Assembly (NCBI GenBank): GCA_030740435.1
Contig: JASLXG010000198.1
Coordinates: forward strand, 1-57,386
Length of the DNA: 57,386 nucleotides
Reading direction: 5' to 3'
Origin: Alphaproteobacteria bacterium
GTDB lineage: Bacteria; Pseudomonadota; Alphaproteobacteria; UBA2966
The position numbers and the translations under genes are program-made. The notes beneath the pieces were generated by a model. It ran no database searches. It worked only from the letters and a program-made list of their open reading frames with translations, and was not told the origin of the DNA. How positions within the stretch are numbered: position 1 is the stretch's first letter; each line of letters opens with the position of its first letter. This document shows positions 18,478-27,563 of the stretch, piece by piece.

Positions 18478-19764
18478 TCATAACTCATCCAAACCGCACC
18501 AATCGGCCACGAATAGCGCGATGGTCTCGGTGATGCGGCGTACGCTGTCAAGTTCGACGCACTCGTTGAAGCCGTGCACGTCGCGGGCAAGCGGCCCGTA
18601 GACCAGGCCGGGAATGTCGGCATAGAGGCCGAAAAAGCGGGCATCCGTGGTGCCGGTACCGGCTCGGCCCTCGAGTTCCTGGCCGTGCACCCGCTTGTGG
18701 CAGGCTTCCAGCAGCGCCACCGGTTCCTCGGCGTTCTCCAGGATATAGCCCTCGGCCAGGAACCCGTGATAGGCGATCTGGGGCGGGTTGTTGCCCATGA
18801 AGGGATCGCCGGCCGCGGCTTGGCGGATGCAATCCTCGAGCTCGCGGCTGCGCGCCTTGATGTCGTTGTCGGCGAAGATGGCGGCGCGCAGGTCGAAGAC
18901 GCACTGGGCCGGTACCGAGGCCGGCCACTCGCCGCCCGTGATATTGCCGATATTGAAATTGATGGGGTGCGCGAGATGGGCGTGGTGGGGGTGGCGGTCT
19001 TTCTCGGCGTTCCACTTTTCCTCCAGCACCTCCAGCGCCGCGATCAGGCGAAACGCCGCCTTGATGGCGTTGTTGCCCTTTTCGGCGTAAGCCGCGTGGG
19101 CCGGCAGGCCGCGCACCGTGATCTGCATCCAGATGGTGCCGGTTTGGGCCTCGCCCAGGGTGCCGCCCGAGGGCTCGGGGATGATGGCGGCATCGGCCCG
19201 GTAGCCGCGTTGCAGACATGCCAGCGCGCCGTTGCCGGTGCATTCCTCCTCGATCACGGACTGGATGAAAAGATCGCTGGCCGGCTGGTATCCGACACTT
19301 TTCAGGGCCTTTAGGGCGTAAAGGCAGCAGACCAGCCCGGCCTTCATGTCGCCGGCGCCGCGGCCATAGAGCCAGCCCTCCTTCTCGCGGGCCTCGAAGG
19401 GCGGCGAATTCCACATGTCGTGCGGGCCCTCTGGTACCACGTCGATGTGGCCGTTGAGGATCAGGCTTTTGCCCCGGGGCGAGGCCGCCCGGTGGCTGCC
19501 GACGACGTTGAAGGCGTTGTCGTAGGAAATAGACACCGGTGAGAAGCCGGGCAGATGCTCCAGGTCCTCGATGCGCACCTGCCAGCGGTCGACGTCGAGG
19601 CCCTCATCGCGGAATGCCCGGGCCATGAAGTCCTGGGCCGTGTGTTCCTGGCCCCTGAGCGAGGGATAGCCCACCAGCTCGGCGGTAAAGCGCACCTGGT
19701 CGGCGAAATTGGCTTCTACGGCCTCGCCGATGCGTGCAGCGTTGTCAGCCACCGCGCCCTTCAT
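18478..19764 (-). CDS. M20 family deacylase, ArgE/DapE-like
   Basis: A 428-aa zinc amidohydrolase. The first metal motif is NGHIDVVPEGP, the second GRGAGDMKAG, then VIEEECTGNGA with the catalytic glutamate pair, and a late His in the C-terminal region (ARDVHGFNECV). The family removes acyl groups from amino acids (ArgE, DapE) or cleaves carbamoyl compounds. It is the first gene of the Opp-type operon (28 bases before the binding-protein start), which suggests it processes the imported compound. Confidence 0.85.
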   Translation of the reverse strand: MKGAVADNAARIGEAVEANFADQVRFTAELVGYPSLRGQEHTAQDFMARAFRDEGLDVDRWQVRIEDLEHLPGFSPVSISYDNAFNVVGSHRAASPRGKSLILNGHIDVVPEGPHDMWNSPPFEAREKEGWLYGRGAGDMKAGLVCCLYALKALKSVGYQPASDLFIQSVIEEECTGNGALACLQRGYRADAAIIPEPSGGTLGEAQTGTIWMQITVRGLPAHAAYAEKGNNAIKAAFRLIAALEVLEEKWNAEKDRHPHHAHLAHPINFNIGNITGGEWPASVPAQCVFDLRAAIFADNDIKARSRELEDCIRQAAAGDPFMGNNPPQIAYHGFLAEGYILENAEEPVALLEACHKRVHGQELEGRAGTGTTDARFFGLYADIPGLVYGPLARDVHGFNECVELDSVRRITETIALFVADWCGLDEL

Positions 19765-19830
19765 GGACCGGGCCCCCCTTCCGGTGCGGGTTTCGCTACC
19801 AGTGCGAGTCTAGGGTAATTCATGCCCGAT

Positions 19831-21180
19831 TCACAGACATAGCGGGATCTCTGCCCTCAGGGTGGCCACCATTTCGTCGAGATCGTCTTCAGCGGCGATC
19901 AGGGCCGGTGCCAGGATCGCCGTGTCGCCCGTCATGCGCAGCACCAGGCCGGCTTCCCAGCAGCGCTTGAGCAGCCTATGGCCGCGCTGGCCGGGCACTT
20001 GGCCGGGCGCCATCTCGACGGCTGCCAGCAGGCCATAGCCGCGGATGTCGCTGACCGCGTCCAGGTCCTGCAAGGCAAAGACGCGTTCGAGGAAACCGGC
20101 CGACAAGGCCTGGCCGCGGGCAAACAGGTCCTCGTCGCGGTAGAGATCGAGCGTCGCCAGCCCGGCCGCCGTGGCCGCCGGGTGGCCGGAATAGGTGTAG
20201 CCGTGGAAGAACTCCACGCTGCCCTCGGCGCCGGCCCCGATGATGGTTTCGTAGATCTCGTCCGCCAGCGCCACCGCTCCCATGGGTATGGTGCCGTTGG
20301 TCAGCGCCTTGGCCATGGTCATGAGGTCGGGGGTAACGCCGAAGGACTGGGCCCCGAAGGCCTCGCCGGTGCGCCCGAAGCCACAGATCACTTCGTCGAA
20401 AATGAGCAAGATGCCGTGGGCGTCGCAGATGGCGCGCAGCCGCTCGAGATAGCCCTCGGGCGGCACCAGCACACCGGTCGAACCGGCGATGGGCTCGACG
20501 ATGCAGGCGGCGATGGTGTCGCCGCCGTGGGTCGCCACCAAGCGTTCCAGGTCGTCGGCCAGGTCGCCGCCAAGCCGGGGCCGGCCGACCGAGAAGCGCT
20601 GTTCCGGGAGCCAGGTGTGGCGCATGTGGTGGACGCCGGCAAGGCCGGCCCCGAAGCTCTCGCGGTTCTTGACCATGCCGCCCACCGAAAGGCCGCCGAA
20701 GTTGACGCCGTGGTAGGCGCGCTCGCGGCCCACCAGGCGGAAGCGCTGGCCCTGGCCGCGGGCGCGCTGGTAGGCCAGTGCCAACTTGAGCGCCGTGTCG
20801 ACGGATTCGGAGCCTGAGTTGGTGAAGAAGACGTGGTTCAAGGGATCAGGCGTGAGATCGGCGAGGCGCCTCGCCAGTTCGAACGAACCGGGGTGGCCGA
20901 ACTGGAAGTGCGGCGTGTAGTCGAGCTCGGCAAGCTGGGCCGTCACGGCCTCGATGATGGGCCGGCGGCAGTGCCCGGCGGCATGGGTAAAGAGGCCGGA
21001 GCAGCCGTCCAGCAGCTTGTCGCCCCGAGGGTTCCAGTAATGCATGCCCTCGGCCCGCACCAACAGGCGGGGATCGGCCTTGAAGTCGCGGTTGGCCGTG
21101 AACGGCATGAAGAGGTGTTCGAGGCTGGCGTTGGTGGCCCCGCTGTTCTCGCCCGCAGATACCGCTGTCAGCTCGTTCAT
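19831..21180 (-). CDS. Class III aminotransferase, beta-alanine:pyruvate transaminase-like
   Basis: A PLP omega-transaminase of 449 aa from ATG 21180. The N-terminal LFMPFTANRDFKADPRLLV and NHVFFTNSGSESVDTALKLALAY regions closely follow beta-alanine:pyruvate transaminases. The PLP site is seen as IFDEVICGFGRTG and the Schiff-base lysine in MAKALTNGTIPMGAV. The open frame upstream of 21180 is a shadow. It is divergent from a MocR/PdxR-type regulator that probably controls it. A taurine:pyruvate transaminase role was considered because of Xsc in the window, but the sequence resembles the beta-alanine enzyme more. Confidence 0.85.
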   Translation of the reverse strand: MNELTAVSAGENSGATNASLEHLFMPFTANRDFKADPRLLVRAEGMHYWNPRGDKLLDGCSGLFTHAAGHCRRPIIEAVTAQLAELDYTPHFQFGHPGSFELARRLADLTPDPLNHVFFTNSGSESVDTALKLALAYQRARGQGQRFRLVGRERAYHGVNFGGLSVGGMVKNRESFGAGLAGVHHMRHTWLPEQRFSVGRPRLGGDLADDLERLVATHGGDTIAACIVEPIAGSTGVLVPPEGYLERLRAICDAHGILLIFDEVICGFGRTGEAFGAQSFGVTPDLMTMAKALTNGTIPMGAVALADEIYETIIGAGAEGSVEFFHGYTYSGHPAATAAGLATLDLYRDEDLFARGQALSAGFLERVFALQDLDAVSDIRGYGLLAAVEMAPGQVPGQRGHRLLKRCWEAGLVLRMTGDTAILAPALIAAEDDLDEMVATLRAEIPLCL

Positions 21181-21275
21181 GACGATGCCCCGCCCTTGTT
21201 GCCTCGGCCGACAAACGCTAGCCTCGCAGGCTGGAGCACCGATAGCGCCAGATAGGGGATTCCGACGGGGCCAGC
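21181..21275. promoter_or_regulatory. Divergent control region between the aminotransferase and its likely regulator
   Basis: Ninety-five bases separate the two divergent starts, so both promoters must lie here. An inverted repeat AGCCT-CGC-AGGCT (21220-21232) and two GATAG repeats (from 21241 and 21251) are visible. MocR-type regulators commonly bind repeated sites in such regions. I cannot assign -35/-10 boxes reliably. Confidence 0.4.
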
Positions 21276-22778
21276 ATGCGCCATTCGCTTTTCCACATCC
21301 GGCTGGTGCCGGGAAAAAGCATCCAGGCGCAGATCCGCGAGCGCCTGGTGGCCGACATTGTCGACGGCCGCTTGGTCGCCGGTACGGCGATGCCCTCTTC
21401 ACGCCGCCTGGCCGAAGCCCTTGGGGTGTCGCGCAACACCGTGGTGCTGGTCTATGAACACCTGGTCGACGACGGTTTCCTCACTTCGCGCCAGCGCTCT
21501 GGCTACTTCGTGGCCGAAGGCATCCAGGATGACCGTGCCCCCGGCACCAGCCATGGCCCCAGCCAAGCCCCCAGCCAAGCCCCCAGCCAACCCCACGACG
21601 GCCCCGACTGGGAACGGCGCTTTCGGGTCCGCCCGACGCGCCAGTCAAACGTCGAAAAGCCTTCGGCTTGGCAGGACTACGAGTTTCCTTTCGTCTACGG
21701 CCAGGTCGACCTCGATCTCTTTCCCATCGGTGCCTGGCGCGAGTGCACCCGCCAGGCGCTGGGGCGCAAGGAGATGGCCTGGTGGATGTCGGACAATTTC
21801 GCCGAGGACGACGAAGCGCTGGTCGAGCAGATCCGCGAGCGCTTGTTGCCGCGCCGCGGCATCTTCGTCAAATCGGATGAGATCCTGGTCACCCTGGGGG
21901 CCCAGAACGCGCTTTACCTAATCGCCAGCCTGCTGGTCACGCCGGATGCCACGGTCGGCTTCGAGGAGCCGGGCTATGCCGATGCGCGCAATATTTTCGG
22001 CCTCTGCACCCAGCATGTGGTGCCGCTGGCGGTCGATGCCGGCGGCCTGCCGGTGGATGAACGCCTGTCCGCCTGCCAATACCTCTACACCACGCCGAGC
22101 CACCAGTTGCCCACCGCCGTGACGCTGCCCATGGCGCGGCGCGAGGCGCTGCTGCAAGCCGCCGGCCGGCACCGTTTTCTGATTATCGAGGACGATTACG
22201 AGAGCGAGACCAATTTCGCCGAACGCCCCATGCCGGCACTCAAGTCGCTGGACGAGGCTGACCGCGTGCTTTACGTGGGCAGCTTGTCCAAGGTGCTGTT
22301 CCCCGGCCTCAGGCTGGGATTCCTGGTGGGCCCGCCCGAGTTCATCGCCGAGGCCCGGTCGCTCAGGCGCCTGATGCTGCGCCACCCGCCGACCCACATG
22401 CAGCGCACGGCGGCGCTCTTTATAGCACTAGGGCATTACGATTCGCTGATCCGGCGCCTGCACAAGAACTATCGCCAGCGCTGGCAGGTCATGCACCAGG
22501 CGCTCGAGCGCCACCTGCCGGAGACTTTGATCCCGGCCACCTTCGGGGGCTCGTGCTTCTGGCTCACCGGCCCGGCGCGGCTGGATGCCGACGAGTTGGC
22601 TGGCCGGGCACTGGCGCAGGGCATCATCATCGAGCCCGGCCGCGTCTTCTTCGCCGCTCCCGAACCACCTGCCAACCATTTTCGCCTGGGTTTCTCGTCC
22701 ATCCCCGAAGATCGCATCGAGCCCGGCATCGTCGGCCTGGCCGAACTCATGCGCGACCAGCTCCGCTCCGCCGCCTGA
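21276..22778 (+). CDS. MocR/PdxR-type GntR-family regulator with aminotransferase domain
   Basis: A 500-aa fusion. Residues ~10-80 form a winged helix-turn-helix of the GntR type (PSSRRLAEALGVSRNTVVLVYEHLVDDGFL). A Pro/Ser/Gln linker built of 4-residue repeats follows (from ~95). The rest is a class I aminotransferase fold with the PLP lysine in GSLSKVLFPGLRLGFLVG. Such proteins sense PLP and an amino compound. Being divergent from the class III transaminase, it most likely activates that gene and represses itself, as with PdxR, TauR and GabR. Confidence 0.88.
   Translation: MRHSLFHIRLVPGKSIQAQIRERLVADIVDGRLVAGTAMPSSRRLAEALGVSRNTVVLVYEHLVDDGFLTSRQRSGYFVAEGIQDDRAPGTSHGPSQAPSQAPSQPHDGPDWERRFRVRPTRQSNVEKPSAWQDYEFPFVYGQVDLDLFPIGAWRECTRQALGRKEMAWWMSDNFAEDDEALVEQIRERLLPRRGIFVKSDEILVTLGAQNALYLIASLLVTPDATVGFEEPGYADARNIFGLCTQHVVPLAVDAGGLPVDERLSACQYLYTTPSHQLPTAVTLPMARREALLQAAGRHRFLIIEDDYESETNFAERPMPALKSLDEADRVLYVGSLSKVLFPGLRLGFLVGPPEFIAEARSLRRLMLRHPPTHMQRTAALFIALGHYDSLIRRLHKNYRQRWQVMHQALERHLPETLIPATFGGSCFWLTGPARLDADELAGRALAQGIIIEPGRVFFAAPEPPANHFRLGFSSIPEDRIEPGIVGLAELMRDQLRSAA
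21558..21593 (+). repeat. Three 12-bp tandem repeats inside the MocR-type gene
   Basis: Three units CCCAGCCAAGCC, CCCAGCCAAGCC, CCCAGCCAACCC encode PSQA, PSQA and PSQP in the interdomain linker. The repeat could change copy number without breaking the frame and so vary linker length. Confidence 0.8.
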
Positions 22779-22788
22779 GAAATGCGGG

Positions 22789-25700
22789 TCAAAGGCTGAA
22801 ATAGCGGGCCTGCGGATGGTGCACGACGAAGGCGGACGTGGACTGCTCCGGGTGCATCTGGCCTTCCTCGCCGATGACTATTCCCAGCCGCTCGCCACCT
22901 AGCAAGTCGAGAAGCCGGCGCTGATCGGCAAGGTCGGGGCAGGCGGGAAAGCCGAACGAGTAGCGCGCGCCCCGATAGCCCTGGCGGAGAAGTTCCTCCG
23001 TCTCCGCGGCGTCCGCATCGGCGATACCGAGCTCTGTTCGGATAAGTTGGTGCACGTACTCGGCCAGGGCCTCCGTCATCTCGGCGGCGAGGCCGTTGAG
23101 ATATAGATAATTCTGATAGCGGTCGGCTTCGAACCATTGCTGCATCACCTGGCCCACCCGTTGGCCCATGGTCACCGCCTGAAGCGCGATGATGTCCCTC
23201 TGCCCGCTGTCGGCGGTGCGGAAGAAGTCGCTGATGCAAAGACCGTCCGCCCGTGCCTGCCTGGGGAAAGCGAAGCGCGTGGCCTCGGTTTCTGCGTCTT
23301 CCCCGAACAGCACCAGGTCATCGCCTTCGGCGGCGCAGCGCCAGAACCCATAGGCGGCCTTGGGCTGCAAAATGGCCTCATGCTCGCAGGTCTTGAGCAG
23401 ATGCTGCAGGATCGGCCGGGCTTCCTTGAAAGCCCACTCCCGCCACTGCTCGGCCGAACGGTCGCTTGATTTGAAGCCCCAATGGAAGCGAAACAGCACC
23501 GCTTCGTCGAGCAACGGCACCAGGGTCCGCGGCGCTATCTCCTCGATCACACGGCTGCCCAGAAAGGGCGGCTCGGGCACCTTCACCTGGGCCTGCAATT
23601 CGGCCCGGCGCAGGCGGATTTCCTCGAGGTCCACGGGCCGCGCCTGCTTCGCCGGCGCCGGCCGGGACGGCCTCTCGGGCTGTGCCTCGCGGACCTCCGT
23701 CAGGTGATCATCGAATTCATCCTCGACCACCATGTCCATGAAGCGCAGGCCGTCGAATACGTCGCGGGCGTAGACCACGCGCCGGCACTCGTAGGCCTCG
23801 GCGCAGTCCTCGTCGACAAACCGCCGGTTCAACGCCGCCCCGCCGACCAGCACCGGCAGATCCATGGCCTGGCGGGTCATTTCCTTGAGATTCTCCCGCA
23901 TCACCAGCGCCGAAGCGAGCAGCAACCCCGACATGCCGATGGCGTCGGCACCATGTTCGTCGGCGGCTTGGATGATGGCATCGATGGTTTGCTTGGAGCC
24001 CAGGTTGACGACCCGGTAGCCGTTGTTGCTGAGCAGGACATCGACCAGGTTCTTGCCGATATCGTGGACGTCGCCCTTTACCGTGGCCAGCACGATGCAT
24101 CCCTTGCCGACATTGCTGGCCCTGTCCATGAAGGGTTCGAGACAGTTCACGGCGGCTTTCATGGTTTCCGCCGACTGCAATACGTAGGGCAGCGGCAACT
24201 TGCCTTCGCCGTAGAGGTTGCCGACCGACTTCATGCCGTCGAGCAGGACATTGTTGATGATGTCGAGCGGCGTCCGGTCCTCCAAGGCCTCGGCGAGATC
24301 GTCGTCGAGGCCCGGGCGGTCGCCCTCGATGATGCGTCGTTTCAGCCTTTCCGCCACCTCGGCAGGAGGCTCGGCGCTGTCGCCGCCGCCCACCGCGCGC
24401 CCGGCAAAGCGGGCGGCGAACGCGGCCACATCCGGGGCGGCGGCGAATATGAGCTCGCGGGCCGCCCGCGCGTCGTCCGCCTCCAGTTGCAACACGGGCA
24501 GGGTGCCTGCGCTGTCGACGATGGCCGCGCTCAGGCCGCGTTCCGCCGCCTCGTGCAAAAACACCGATTCCAGCACCTGCCGGGCCGCCGCTTCGAGGCC
24601 GGCCGAGACGGCGCCGATTTCCAGCACCACCTGGCAGTCGGGCAACTCGCCGCGAATGGCCGCCACCGCCGCCAGGGTCTCGGGGCAATCGCCATCGCCC
24701 ACGGGCGCGGCCACCGGGTCGATGAGAAGATCGGCCGCCGCCAGGCCGTGAACGCCGCAGGCCAGGTCATGGAGCTCCCGGGCCAGGCCGAGCCTGTCCC
24801 CGGCGCTCGGCGCCGGGCCCTGTTGGTCGCTGGTGCGGGCGATGACGGCACTACCGAAGCGGCGGGCGAGCCGCAGGCGCTCGGCGGCCGTTTCCTGGCC
24901 CCCGGCGAGATCGATGGCCTTGATCACCGCCTTGCCGCCATAGAGTTTGAGGGCCGTTTCCAGGACCTCGGCATCCTCGGAAGCGACGACCAGCGGCGCC
25001 GCCACCGCCGTCCGCAGGTGGTCCACCAGGGCTGCCATGGCGCCGGCCTCGTCGGCGCCGGCGAAAGCGGTGCCGACCTCCAGGGCCTGGCTGCCGGCGC
25101 GCTCCTGGCGCCGCGCCAGGGCGACGCAGGAGTCCCAGTCGGCGGCCTCCTGGGAGGCGCGAAAAGCTTCCGAACGGGCGGCGTTGCACTGTCCGCCGAT
25201 GGCCAGGACGCCGTCATCGCGCCCCAGCGGCAGCCGCGAATAGAGCGAGGCCAGGGCGGCCACGGGATAGATCCGGCGGCGCACGGCGGCCGGCCGATGG
25301 CTGCCACGGGGTGCGCGCCGGCGCAGCATGGCGTCCAGCGCCGCCAGGTGGCCGTCGCCGGTGCCGCAGCAGCCGCCGACGAAGGTGACCCCGTCGCGTT
25401 CGATGAAGCGCTCCATCCAGGTCGCCAGCTCCGCCGCTTCCAGCGGATAATGGGTGCGGCCCTCGACCAGTTGGGGCAAGCCGGCGTTGGGCTGGACGCC
25501 GATCAGTCCGGGCCAGTTTTGCCCCAGCCATTCGACGTGCGGCGCCATCTCCTGGGGCCCGGTGGCGCAATTGAGACCCATCATCGGCACGTCGAGGGCC
25601 GCCGCCGTCGTGGCCATGGCGGCGATGTCGCTACCCACCAGCATGGTTCCATTGGTCTCGACGGTGACCTGCAGCAGGATGGGGAGATCCTTGCCGGCCT

Positions 25701-26235
25701 CCGCCAGCGCCCGCTTGGCGCCGTTGACGGCGGCCTTGACCTGCAGGGGGTCCTGGCAGGTGATGATCAGGATGGCGTCGACGCCGCTGGCCATGTGGCC
25801 GGCGCACTGCAGGACGTAACCCTGCTCCATGGTGTCGTAGTCGATATGTCCCAGGCTGGGCAGTTTGCTGCCCGGACCGATATCGCCGAGCACGAAACGC
25901 GCCCGCCCGTCACCACGGAAGGCCTCGACCGCCTCGCGGGCCAGCTCGCCGGCCTCCTTGTTGAGGGAAAAGGTCTCCTCGGCCAAGCCGAACTCGCCCA
26001 GCGTCACCGGATTGGCGCCGAAGGTGTTGGTCTGGATCATGTCGGAACCGGCTTCCAGGAAGCCCATGTGGATGCCGCGGATGACGTCGGGGCGGTAGCG
26101 GGTGAGGATGTCGGTGCAGTTCTCAAAGCCCCCGAAATCCTTTTCCGCATCCAGATTGAGCGGCATGACGCTGGTCCCCATGCCGCCGTCACAGAGCAGA
26201 ACCCTGTCCGCCAGGATATCGAGCAGATGCGGCAT
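22789..26235 (-). CDS. metH: Cobalamin-dependent methionine synthase-like protein with a degenerate pterin domain
   Basis: A 1148-aa protein with full MetH layout from ATG 26235. Residues 1-310 are the homocysteine S-methyltransferase domain with all three zinc cysteines (C223 in MGLNCATGP, C289/C290 in GGCCGTG). Residues ~320-600 are a pterin-barrel relative. Residues ~620-780 bind B12, with the cobalt-ligand His724 in GDVHDIG. The C-terminus is the AdoMet reactivation domain (GYRGARYSFGFPACPD). The oddity is the pterin barrel: normal GERTN, LDxxxDY, DST, NSxN, IDEEG and SNxSFGL motifs read GGQCN, LEVGTAF, ASED, KAID, SDQQG and GAVSAGL. Normal methyl-tetrahydrofolate binding is doubtful, so the gene name describes homology, not proven function. 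Confidence 0.85.
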   Translation of the reverse strand: MPHLLDILADRVLLCDGGMGTSVMPLNLDAEKDFGGFENCTDILTRYRPDVIRGIHMGFLEAGSDMIQTNTFGANPVTLGEFGLAEETFSLNKEAGELAREAVEAFRGDGRARFVLGDIGPGSKLPSLGHIDYDTMEQGYVLQCAGHMASGVDAILIITCQDPLQVKAAVNGAKRALAEAGKDLPILLQVTVETNGTMLVGSDIAAMATTAAALDVPMMGLNCATGPQEMAPHVEWLGQNWPGLIGVQPNAGLPQLVEGRTHYPLEAAELATWMERFIERDGVTFVGGCCGTGDGHLAALDAMLRRRAPRGSHRPAAVRRRIYPVAALASLYSRLPLGRDDGVLAIGGQCNAARSEAFRASQEAADWDSCVALARRQERAGSQALEVGTAFAGADEAGAMAALVDHLRTAVAAPLVVASEDAEVLETALKLYGGKAVIKAIDLAGGQETAAERLRLARRFGSAVIARTSDQQGPAPSAGDRLGLARELHDLACGVHGLAAADLLIDPVAAPVGDGDCPETLAAVAAIRGELPDCQVVLEIGAVSAGLEAAARQVLESVFLHEAAERGLSAAIVDSAGTLPVLQLEADDARAARELIFAAAPDVAAFAARFAGRAVGGGDSAEPPAEVAERLKRRIIEGDRPGLDDDLAEALEDRTPLDIINNVLLDGMKSVGNLYGEGKLPLPYVLQSAETMKAAVNCLEPFMDRASNVGKGCIVLATVKGDVHDIGKNLVDVLLSNNGYRVVNLGSKQTIDAIIQAADEHGADAIGMSGLLLASALVMRENLKEMTRQAMDLPVLVGGAALNRRFVDEDCAEAYECRRVVYARDVFDGLRFMDMVVEDEFDDHLTEVREAQPERPSRPAPAKQARPVDLEEIRLRRAELQAQVKVPEPPFLGSRVIEEIAPRTLVPLLDEAVLFRFHWGFKSSDRSAEQWREWAFKEARPILQHLLKTCEHEAILQPKAAYGFWRCAAEGDDLVLFGEDAETEATRFAFPRQARADGLCISDFFRTADSGQRDIIALQAVTMGQRVGQVMQQWFEADRYQNYLYLNGLAAEMTEALAEYVHQLIRTELGIADADAAETEELLRQGYRGARYSFGFPACPDLADQRRLLDLLGGERLGIVIGEEGQMHPEQSTSAFVVHHPQARYFSL

Positions 26236-26351
26236 GGGCTGACCTCGCTTTTCACGGGGAAACGCCGGCCAACATACGCCGGGCCGCGGCAATTGAGGAA
26301 CCGCAAAAGAAACTGATAGGTTCGTGCATCGCTTAGGGAAGGGGAAGGACC

Positions 26352-27563
26352 ATGACGGACGCTGCCAGCCAGGGACCACTAAGCGGCCGTCGGGTTGTGG
26401 AACTGGGATCGACCGTGGCGGCGCCCTTTTGTGGGCGCCTGCTGGCCGATTTCGGAGCCGAGGTCATCAAGGTGGAACCCATCGACGGTGATCCGCTGCG
26501 CTCCATGGGCCGGCAACACCAGGGAAAATCCCTCTACGCCGCCAACATCTTTCGCAACAAGCGGCTGATATCGGTGGATCTGAGAACCCCTGACGGTCAG
26601 GAGATCGTGCGCAAATTGGCCGCCGCCTGCGACATCCTGATCGAGAATTTCCGCCCCGGCAGGCTGGAGGAGTGGGGCCTGGGCTATGACGAGCTCTCCG
26701 CCCTCAACCCCGGTATCATAATGGTCCGCATCTCGGGCTACGGCCAGACCGGTCCGTATCGTACGCGCCTGGGCTACGGCGTCACCGCCGAGGCGGTCAG
26801 CGGTCTCAGGGAAATCACCGGCGATCCGGACCGGCCGCCGCCGCGCATCGCGATTTCCCTGACCGACGACATCACCGGGCTTTACGGCGCGCTGGGTGCC
26901 ATGATGGCGCTTTTGCATCGCCAGCAGACGGGCCAGGGACAGGTCATCGACGCGGCGCTTTACGAAGGCGCCTTCAGTTTCATGGAGCCCCACATCCCGG
27001 CTTATTCAATGCTGGGTGAGGTGGCGAAAAGGGCCGGCTCGGCGCTACCGAACCATTCGCCCAACAACCTCTACCCGACGTCGGCCGGCGGCTATATCCA
27101 TATTGCCGCCGCCAATCAGGGGACTTTCCGGCGCCTGGCCAAGCTCATGGGATCCCCGGCCCTGGTCGAGGACCCGCGCTTCGCCACCGGCATCGAGCGC
27201 GGGCGCAACGCTGACGAGTTGGATGCCATCGTCGCCGCCTGGACGGCTGACAAGGATCTCATGGAGTTGGAGAAGCAACTGGTCGAGGCCGAAATCCCGG
27301 CCGCCCGCATCTACTCCGTTGCGGACATCTTCGAGGACCCCCATTTCCGCGCCCGCGACATGCTGCTCGAGATGCCGGACGCGGATTTCGGCCAGGTGAC
27401 GCTGCCCGGCATCGTTCCCAAGCTCTCGCAAACACCGGGAGGGGTGCGCTGGACGGGACGGCGGATCGGCGAGGACACGCGTGCCGTGCTGGCTGAGATT
27501 GCCGGAATGTCGCAAGACGAGATCTCAAGCCTGGAAACGGCGGGGGTTATTTTCTGCGGCTAG
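26352..27563 (+). CDS. CaiB/BaiF family CoA-transferase
   Basis: A 403-aa family III CoA-transferase. It opens with LSGRRVVELGSTVAAPFCGRLLADFGAEVIKVE, the standard start of the family, and has NKRLISVDLRTPDGQEIVRKL. The catalytic aspartate is expected in SLTDDITGLYGALGAM near residue 176. These enzymes move CoA between carboxylic acids. GGGGAAGG precedes the ATG. It is divergent from the MetH-like gene (116 bases) and convergent with the biotin carboxylase; the two stop codons share the palindrome CTAG at 27560-27563. The donor and acceptor are unknown. Confidence 0.88.
   Translation: MTDAASQGPLSGRRVVELGSTVAAPFCGRLLADFGAEVIKVEPIDGDPLRSMGRQHQGKSLYAANIFRNKRLISVDLRTPDGQEIVRKLAAACDILIENFRPGRLEEWGLGYDELSALNPGIIMVRISGYGQTGPYRTRLGYGVTAEAVSGLREITGDPDRPPPRIAISLTDDITGLYGALGAMMALLHRQQTGQGQVIDAALYEGAFSFMEPHIPAYSMLGEVAKRAGSALPNHSPNNLYPTSAGGYIHIAAANQGTFRRLAKLMGSPALVEDPRFATGIERGRNADELDAIVAAWTADKDLMELEKQLVEAEIPAARIYSVADIFEDPHFRARDMLLEMPDADFGQVTLPGIVPKLSQTPGGVRWTGRRIGEDTRAVLAEIAGMSQDEISSLETAGVIFCG

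Noticed and set aside
19831-21180. Taurine:pyruvate aminotransferase feeding Xsc
   Set aside because: Attractive because of xsc, but the conserved blocks match beta-alanine:pyruvate transaminases better, and the gene is 22 kb from xsc with its own regulator.
23482-26316. A 944-codon open frame on the plus strand, opposite the MetH-like gene
   Set aside because: It is antisense to a well-conserved gene, has Gln/His/Arg/Gly-rich composition without any family motif, and is the usual result of high third-position GC.
27560-27563. Overlapping convergent stop codons as a special signal
   Set aside because: CTAG simply gives TAG on both strands; tight packing is common here and there is no sign of a shared terminator.
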